DNA from: Larix sibirica
Taxonomy: Eukaryota; Streptophyta; Pinopsida; Pinales; Pinaceae
DNA: 14,100 bases
Assembly: GCA_004151065.3 (NCBI GenBank)
Contig: NWUY0303934337.1
Location: 1-14,100, forward strand
Reading direction: 5' to 3'
Shown: positions 8,163 to 14,100 of the stretch, piece after piece
Layout of the letters: every line of letters starts with the position of its first letter
Position numbering within the stretch: position 1 is the first letter of the stretch
The notes under the pieces: model-generated
Database searches by the model: none
What the model was told of the DNA's origin: nothing
The model's input: the letters and a program-made list of their open reading frames with translations, nothing else
Program-made: the position numbers and the translations under genes

Positions 8163-9275
8163 ACTTGTGGAGACACATGCATTAGTAGCAACAAGATAAT
8201 GCTCTGTTTAGCTAAGGATTTTTTGCAAGAAGAAAGGAGGGAAAAATTATGCTTGGTTGTGATTCCAAAAGAGGTGAAAGAGGAAGTGAAACCAAACAAC
8301 ATGCCTGCATAAATTAAATCCTTTTTAAATGAATTCATAGAGATTGTTGTTGATGACTTATCGAAGGGGTTACCTCCCGTGAGAAGTATCTCTCATCAAA
8401 TTGACTTGATGCCCCGATCAAGATTTCCCAAAAAGGCACCTTACAGGATGACTCCAACAGAGAGTGAAGAGGTTAACAAACAAGGACATGAGTTGCTTGA
8501 TAGAGGACTGATTTGAGAGAGTTTCAATCCATGTGCTGTACCAACATTTTTTACTCCAAAGAAAACGAGAGAATGGTGAATGTGCACAGATTCACGAGCC
8601 ATTAATAGGATTACTATCAAGTACTGGTTTCCTTTTCCAAGGATGGATGATCTTATGGACTGTTTAAGTGGGGATACATACTTCACAAAGATAGATTTGA
8701 AGAGTGGATATCATCAAATCCGAATAAGGGAATGTGATGAGTGGAAGAATGCTTTTAAAATGAAAAATGGACTGTTTGAATGGTTGGTTATGCCATTTGG
8801 GATAACTGATGCCCCTAGCACATTCATGAGGCTTATGAATGAAGTCTTGAAACCATTATAGGGTAAGTTTGTTGTTGTGTATTTGGATGCTATCTTAATT
8901 TTCAGCAGGAACAAAGAAGAACACTTGGAACATGTAAGGCAAGTGTTGCAGTGATTGAAGGAGGACAAGTTATTGATCAATAAGTTGAAGAAATGTACAT
9001 TTCTACAGACATAATTAGCATACCTGGGATTTGTGATTTCCAAGGAAGGATTGAAGATGGAACCTGAAAAGGTGAAGGCTATTTTGGATTGGCCAACATC
9101 TCAGTCTACTTTTGAGGTGAGAAGCTTTCATGGATTGACAAGTTTTTACAGGAAATTCATCCGAAATTTTAGTCATATTTGTGCCCCTCTTAATGAGTGC
9201 ATGAAGAAGGGGACTTTCAAATGGACCACAACAACGATGAAGGAATTTGCAGATCTGAAAAAGAAGGTGATAGAA
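8163..9275 (+). pseudogene. pol: Reverse transcriptase domain of the pol polyprotein, broken
   Basis: The domain copies the element RNA into cDNA. Motifs appear in order: PCAVPTFFTPKK (about 8530-8565), MCTDSRAIN (8580-8606), [14 protein letters not shown] with the first catalytic Asp at 8694-8696, [12 protein letters not shown] (8790-8825), and the polymerase box at 8880-8891. That box reads YLDA where YxDD is invariant, so the last catalytic Asp is lost. The thumb/connection follows with LGFVISKEGLKMEPEKV (near 9024) and FHGLTSFYRKFIRNFS. In-frame stops are TAA 8310, TGA 8514, TGA 8577, TAG 8859, TGA 8952 and TAA 9012. Several TGA codons occupy positions where the family has Arg, as if from CGA. 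Confidence 0.93.
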
Positions 9276-9660
9276 AAACTCATTTTTGCACTTCTAGACT
9301 TTGATAATGTATTTCAAGTGGACTATGATGCAAGCAGCGCAACAATTGGGGCAGTTTTAAGTCAAGAAGGAAGACTAGCATTCTTCATTGAAAAGTTGAA
9401 TGATGCTAAGAAAAAGTATTCTGTGTACGATCAAGAATTTTATGCGATGGTGTAGGATTTTGAAGTAGTGGAGACACTATTTGATACCAATAGAATTTTT
9501 CATGTTTACTGATCACAAGGCGCTGCAATATATCAACAGTCAAGGTAATTTAAATCAGAGACACTCTAAATGGGTTGAATTTCTGCAAAGTTATTCATTT
9601 GTATTGAAACATAGGTTTGGAAAGTCAAATAAGGTTGTAGATTCTTTGAGTAGAAGAGTG
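9276..9660 (+). pseudogene. pol: RNase H domain of the pol polyprotein, frameshifted
   Basis: RNase H removes RNA from the RNA/cDNA hybrid. The segment VDYDASSATIGAVLSQ carries the first catalytic Asp (codon 9327-9329). The Glu of the following EKLNDAKKKYS is at 9390-9392, and the Asp of FTDHKALQYINSQ is at 9511-9513. All three acidic residues are present, but they no longer share a frame. A TAG stands at 9453. A one-base frame change in the T-run at about 9457-9462 shifts the frame, and a second TAG follows at 9466. The domain ends near FGKSNKVVDSLSRR, a typical RNase H end in plant Ty3/gypsy elements. Confidence 0.9.
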
Positions 9661-10550
9661 GTGTTGCTTAACACTTTGTTAGTGGAAGTTGTGAGTTTAG
9701 AAAGTATGAAGGAGTTCTGTGAGGAAGATGCAGGTTTTAGAGAAGCATGGATAACTTGCAAAGAACCATGGAGTGTGGATAGAACAATGTTCTTGGATTA
9801 TCACCTCCAAGAGGGATTCTTGTTTAAGAGTCAACAATTATGCATTCCTTGAGGTTCCATGAGGTTGAATCTTATTAAGGAGCTACATGGTGGAGGTTTG
9901 GGAGGACATTTTGGTATGTATAAGACCACAATGTTGGTAAGGGAACAATATTTTTGGCCTAGCATCAACAAGAATGTCAAGAAATTTGTTGAGTGTTGTA
10001 GAGTCTACCAACTAGCTAAAGGTAAAAGTCAAAACATGGGATTGTATACTCCATTTCCGGTACCCAACAATCCTTGGGAAGATGTGAGCATGGATTTTGT
10101 CTTGGGGCTTCCTAGGAAAAAAAGGAAGCATGATTCTATGATGGTGGTGGTGGATCGGTTTTCAAAAATAGACCATTTCATAGCATGCAAAAGGACAAGT
10201 GATGCTACTGAAGTGGTTGCCCTATTCTTTAAAGAAGTTGTAAGACTTCATGGTTTTCCAAGAAGCATTACTTCAGATAGAGATACATGATTTCTTGGTC
10301 ACTTTTGGAGGATGCTCTAGAGGAAAATGGGATATAAACTGTTGTATAGTTAAACCTATCACCCACATACAGATGGGAATACTGAAGTGGTGAACATAAG
10401 TCTTGGAAATCTGCTGAGGAGTTTAAGTGAAGAAAATACCAGCCAGTGGTATGTGGTCCTGGCACAAGCTGAGTTTTCCTATAATGATTTGGTAAACAGA
10501 TCAAATGGTAAGAGTCCTTTTCGGATTGTTTATGGAATATCCCCAAGGGA
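9661..10550 (+). pseudogene. pol: Integrase zinc-binding and catalytic core domains, broken
   Basis: Integrase inserts the cDNA into the genome. The zinc-binding domain has its two histidines in ELHGGGLGGHFG (9886-9888 and 9907-9909). The first cysteine of its CxxC pair is at 9997-9999, but the second is Tyr (10006-10008, TAC), so the HHCC finger is incomplete. The catalytic core keeps the DDE triad: Asp 10093-10095 (SMDFVLGLP), Asp 10276-10278 (TSDRDT) and Glu 10384-10386 (TEVVN). Stops at TGA 9850, TGA 10288, TAG 10318 and TAA 10351 break the frame, two of them between the second Asp and the Glu. A missing base at about 10549-10551 then shifts the frame back by one. Confidence 0.92.
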
Positions 10551-11156
10551 GCTGTAGACTTAATAAAGTTACCATATTTGGGAGAAAGAAAGAGTGTTGA
10601 TGCAAGTGATTTCGCAAACATCATACAAGAAATGCAGGAGCAGGTGAAACATAGGCTGCAACAAAGTAATGCCAAGTATAAAAAAAGGGCAGATAGGCAA
10701 ATAAGAATGAATGTTTTTGAAGAAGGTGAGATAGTAGTGGCACATTTGAGAAAGGAAATATTTCCCAGGGGTATCTATAGTAAACTTAAGTACAAAAGGA
10801 TAAGCCCATGCGTGATTTTAAGAAAAGATTTTGAAAATGCATACAAGCTAGAGTTACCAGAGAACTTGGATATCTCTACATTATTCAATGTGGATGATTT
10901 ATATGAGTTCCATGAAGGTGAACATAGTGATGATGCAGGTACTCCAGGTGAATGGAAAAGACAACTACTAATTAAAACTATTGAATAAATGGAAGGGATG
11001 TTGGCCACAAGGGTTGGGAAGAAGACCCGCTAAAGGGAACATCTGGAATATTTAATCAAATGGAAAAATAGAGGACTTGAAGATGCGTCATGGGTTTTTG
11101 AGCAGGAGTTAACCCATCTACAACTTTCTTCAACCTATGAAGAAATCACCACATGA
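10551..11156 (+). pseudogene. pol: Integrase C-terminal domain and chromodomain, broken
   Basis: After the frameshift the pol frame continues with ERKSVDASDFANIIQEMQEQ and AKYKKRADRQ. Next come the GPY/F-like module (HLRKEIFPRGIYSKLKYKRI, about 10740-10803) and FNVDDLYEFHEGE. TAA codons at 10986 and 11031 precede a chromodomain-like stretch at 11043-11130: EYLIKWKNRGLEDASWVFEQ, which has the Y-L-V/I-K-W-K and W aromatic positions of the chromodomain fold. The frame ends at TGA 11154-11156, 35 bp before the 3' LTR. Chromodomains at the integrase C-terminus direct chromovirus insertion toward marked chromatin. The presence of this module defines the element as a chromovirus. Confidence 0.85.
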
Positions 11157-11178
11157 CCTGGAAGCTCATGTTTTTTCT

Positions 11179-11191
11179 TAACAAGGGTGTC
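11179..11191 (+). promoter_or_regulatory. Weak candidate polypurine tract
   Basis: The sequence taacaagggtgtc abuts the 3' LTR, where the plus-strand primer should form. Only aacaaggg is purine-rich, so either the tract is decayed or the family uses an atypical one. Position, more than composition, supports the call. Confidence 0.35.
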
Positions 11192-12106
11192 TAATGCAGG
11201 AGCATCCTTGGGTTTGGGAAATCAACATCACCCAAAACATATTTACTTCGGTTAATAGTTGTAGGAGGAAATAAGCAACAACAGAAACTTGTTGTGAATC
11301 CATTTGGTTGCGAAAAGTCTATAGCGGCTGCGGAAAGTATGTAGCGGTTGCAAAAAGTATGTAGCGGCTATAGAAAGTCTTGGATGCAGCGAGTTTGTAG
11401 CGACTACGAAAAGTCTCGACTGCAGAAATTCTGTAGCGGCTACGAAAAGTTTATAGCGGAGGATCCGCTCTATTAGTACTAGCCGCTACAAAACGTGCAG
11501 ACTATAGATCACAATTACAGAACACACAAAATACATATAAGATCAAATCTACACGTGGAGTGAGGTGGCATAATCAAGGCTGAGCATATGGGTTGGAAAA
11601 CGATTCATTGGTGGAATTGGTTGGAAGAGGAACGGTTACAACTATCCACCTTCCCCATGGGAAAATGAAGAGACACATGGGAAATAATAAAAAGGGGAAT
11701 TTCAAAGGAGAAGAGTTAGTTTAACTTAGCAAGGAAGTGTATTGTTGGATCTGCAGTTGAGGATGTAGTTCATCCTGTCTCATCTCAGTTCAACAAGAGA
11801 CAAAGGGAGTCAGTTTGGATCACTACAGAAGGTTAAATTCTGATTGGCAATTAATTTCTGTTGTAAGCAAAGTACAAAAAATTGTTATTTTATATTTGCA
11901 TTGTAGGTGGATTGATAAATTTAAATAAAGAAAGCATTATACTGTTGCTCTGAAATTTCTGTTGGTCCAAATTTAGTGATTCTATTGCAACGCTTAATTT
12001 ATTTTCTCTGTTATTTATTTAAGAAAGGTTTATAGCTTTGCATCAGATGGGCAATGGAAACCTGTAAGCCTTGTTTAAGGGAGATTTAGGCTACATGACT
12101 GCATCA
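11192..12106 (+). repeat. 3' long terminal repeat
   Basis: The 915-bp LTR begins TAATGCA (its TG terminus has become TA) and ends TGCATCA. It aligns throughout with 5634-6472. The 76-bp excess equals the four extra units of the 20-bp repeat at 11314-11465. It also has the TATA-like ataataaaaagggg near 11682 and an AATAAAG at 11924-11930. Confidence 0.92.
11314..11465 (+). repeat. Eight-unit 20-bp tandem repeat in the 3' LTR
   Basis: The units start at 11314, 11334, 11354, 11374, 11394 (16 bp), 11410 (16 bp), 11426 and 11446, with consensus near aaagtatgtagcggctgcgg. Most cores keep the CpG in GTAGCGGCT. The unit edges ending in ggatc match the end of the array in the 5' LTR, which has only four units. 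Confidence 0.75.
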
Positions 12107-12111
12107 AGTCA
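12107..12111. repeat. 3' target-site duplication of the LTR retrotransposon
   Basis: AGTCA directly after the TGCATCA terminus is identical to 5629-5633. Confidence 0.85.
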
Positions 12112-14100
12112 CATATCAATAAATAATGTCTACCTCCCTAACTATATGACCCCAACATCCTCATTCAATAATGTTAACAACTTCTTAGCTCAAAATGAAC
12201 TTACAAGAAAACGTAAACAATAATCAAACTCTCACTCAAGTTGATCTTTCATACCATATGTGCCACCTTGCCAAGCACTCCTTTCCATTTGATGGGTAAC
12301 GATGAAATATGGATTTCAAATTCCAACCCCTGGAGGCCATATTTGAATAATACCAATAAACAAGCCTCTCAAGGAGGACCAAAACTAAATAAATACAAGC
12401 ATAAGTGCAATTATTAAAAACAAACATGAACAAACAAGTAGGGATTACCATAAAGTCATAGCAATCAAATGCCCATGACTAGATTTGAGTTGCATAATCA
12501 CACACTTCATACAAAGTACATATTTTCCATGATAAGAAATATTATTAATTGCGTATTTATGAACAAGGATAGAACAATTATATTTTAACCAAATATAGTT
12601 CAAGAAATTACATGTGTATGAGCAATTTTCTACCCAACCATATGTATAAAATGTTGATATCATCCCCAAGTGAGGCTATGAGGCCACCAATGCAAATGAA
12701 CCAAGCTACATGCCTCTAGTTCGCTCAATCGAACCCATCTACTCTCATGCTCCACCAATCTACTCATAAAGATAACTCTAGGCATCTCCTTCACCCATCA
12801 AACAACTATTGAACTCACTTCCACCACCCCACGCAACACAAGGAAGATATTCCCTTTCTCTCTTAAAAAAAACCTCAAGAATATTCTTCCATGCAATGCT
12901 CTATATTATGGGTAGAAGGAGTCCAATCTCTTGTATGCTTTATGTGAAATGTCTACAAGAATAATACTTGTCTCTCAAGCATGCAAAGAGCAAAAAATAC
13001 AAAGTAACCGAAGGATTCCTAACTTTCCTGACCTCTATACTTACCTACAACCATCTATCTTTCATCTAAGGTTTGTGATTTCTTCTTCATAGTACTAAGT
13101 TATGTTCAATCCATAGTTAGAAATAAATAACACAACATGAACAATGCAAAATATGAACATGAGAATACTACAATAATGGATACATAACAATGAAAGATTT
13201 AAGAAATTATGTCTATCACTCCTGACATTAAAAATGAAGTACTCTTACACTTTGTCATGATAATTATATAAAAATCATGCTTCAATATTTCCATAAAAAA
13301 TTCACACACCATCATCCTTTTTACTTAAATTAAAAAAAAATTACACCATCATCCTTTTTACTTACATGGAATGAGTGAGTGAAGACATATATACACATTT
13401 CATACATAATTGACACATGTATTCTTTTTTCCAGCGACACATGTATTCCTAAAAAACACATTGCCAAAATTTCTTTTCAATTATATTTTAAGATGATAAT
13501 ATTTCTTTGCTTTTTGAATAGAAATGCAATCCCATTTGACACCCAAAATCCTATATGAGCGTGGTTGGAACTCTAAAGTGGCATATAAAGATTTGTTCTC
13601 ACCGAGAAAGGCATACGTACCCAACCTACCGACCCCATGTTTGTTAAATGGATAACATGGATGTCTTTGAAATGACAATTTTTTTTTACCTTATAAAACA
13701 ATCGTATGCATTCTTTATTGGGCATTCTTTCATCGTGTTCCCTTTCACAAATTTTTAATTGGCATTATTTTATAATATTTTTTTCACGCATATATTAAAA
13801 ACATTATTTTTTAGTATGCTTAATTTGAAAGGTGCAAAACAAATATGGAATGGATTTATTTACATTATCTTATAGAGTTAAATATAATTTTATTCACAAT
13901 TTATTTATTTTTTAAAATGGTGTTCACCGTTTGTTAGAGGGCTAGTTCATCGGGAGAAATACAAACACCTGTACTCCATGAAGATAATAAATGTATGGTC
14001 ATGAATACAATCATTACAGCAGGGGCTCAACAAGAGCAACATGCCACTTACAATAATTGAACCTAAGTGGGGAGGGCAACAATCATTTCTCCCAACCATC
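12112..14100. other. AT-rich flank without recognisable genes
   Basis: Both strands were read for protein, tRNA and snRNA patterns and none was convincing. Open frames here are at most 74 codons with low-complexity composition. Positions about 12680-12870 are more C-rich on the + strand but show no motif. Minor local duplications lie near 13300-13450. Confidence 0.4.
13306..13364. repeat. Short 37-bp-period tandem duplication
   Basis: The 22-base sequence beginning acaccatcatcc and ending ttactta occurs at 13306-13327 and again at 13343-13364, separated by an A-rich spacer. A further pair, gacacatgtattc, occurs at 13412-13424 and 13436-13448. Both look like replication slippage. Confidence 0.7.

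Larger units (their letters stand above)
5634..12106 (+). mobile_element. Ty3/gypsy LTR retrotransposon, chromovirus type, complete in structure but inactive
   Basis: The 6473-bp element has two LTRs with TGATGCA...TGCATCA termini, a 5-bp AGTCA duplication, an iMet-tRNA primer site, and gag-PR-RT-RNaseH-IN-chromodomain order. The PR-RT-RH-IN order and the C-terminal chromodomain place it in Ty3/gypsy chromoviruses. The integrase C-terminal motifs (HLRKEIFPRG...YSKLK, then FNVDDLYEF) recall the Galadriel/CRM group more than Tekay or Reina, but this clade call is tentative. A hand count in about 265 aligned LTR bases (5936-6200 against the matching 3' LTR) gives roughly 10% mismatch, so the insertion is old. 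Stops, frameshifts and active-site losses preclude autonomous movement. It sits about 70 bp downstream of the U6 chimera and inserted independently. Confidence 0.93.

Noticed and set aside
8069-9043. Three overlapping - strand open frames of 77-109 codons
   Set aside because: They lie opposite the reverse transcriptase, whose motifs are unmistakable on the + strand.
10268-10675. 135-codon open frame on the - strand
   Set aside because: It is antisense to the integrase core end and C-terminal domain; no motif of its own.
12716-12745. Possible tRNA T-arm on the - strand (gggttcgattgagcg)
   Set aside because: No matching acceptor, D or anticodon arms at the right distances.

Overview
This window looks like intergenic DNA from a seed plant nuclear genome. 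It is AT-rich and has almost no long open frames. It carries a U6 snRNA copy of plant type, a chromodomain-bearing Ty3/gypsy element primed by initiator-Met tRNA, and a relic resembling the DUF4283 plus zinc-knuckle ORF1 of plant LINEs. The heavy decay of every element would suit a large plant genome, but the species cannot be told from the sequence. I see no intact protein gene.

Layout. (1) Positions 223-976 hold a decayed frame with DUF4283-like and degenerate CCHC-knuckle segments. Positions 1757-2310 hold a second decayed frame of unknown identity. (2) Positions 2744-3612 are an AT-rich tandem array whose main unit is about 306 bp, duplicated once. Positions 3625-3965 are a second, more diverged set of short repeats. 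(3) Positions 4979-5550 are a compact retroinsertion: a full-length U6 snRNA sequence joined at its U-tail to 467 bp that looks like the 3' end of a polyadenylated transcript. It has an AATAAA signal and an A-run, and is bounded by a direct repeat (13 of 13 core bases, 16 of 17 extended). (4) Positions 5634-12106 are a complete but dead chromovirus-type Ty3/gypsy LTR retrotransposon. It has 839 and 915 bp LTRs with TGATGCA...TGCATCA termini, a matching 5-bp target duplication (AGTCA), an iMet primer site, and gag, protease, reverse transcriptase, RNase H, integrase and chromodomain in that order. About twenty in-frame stops, three frameshifts and several active-site changes disable it. (5) Positions 12112-14100 are AT-rich sequence with only small local duplications.

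The parts are independent insertions and do not work together as a gene system. Only the retrotransposon is an internally coherent unit. I found no evidence of a new biochemical system. The most notable item is the U6 chimera, whose architecture (U6 head, foreign 3' body, A-tail, long target duplication) is the signature of target-primed reverse transcription with template switching. Also notable is a 20-bp repeat block in the LTRs whose copy number (four versus eight units) accounts for the whole length difference between the two LTRs.
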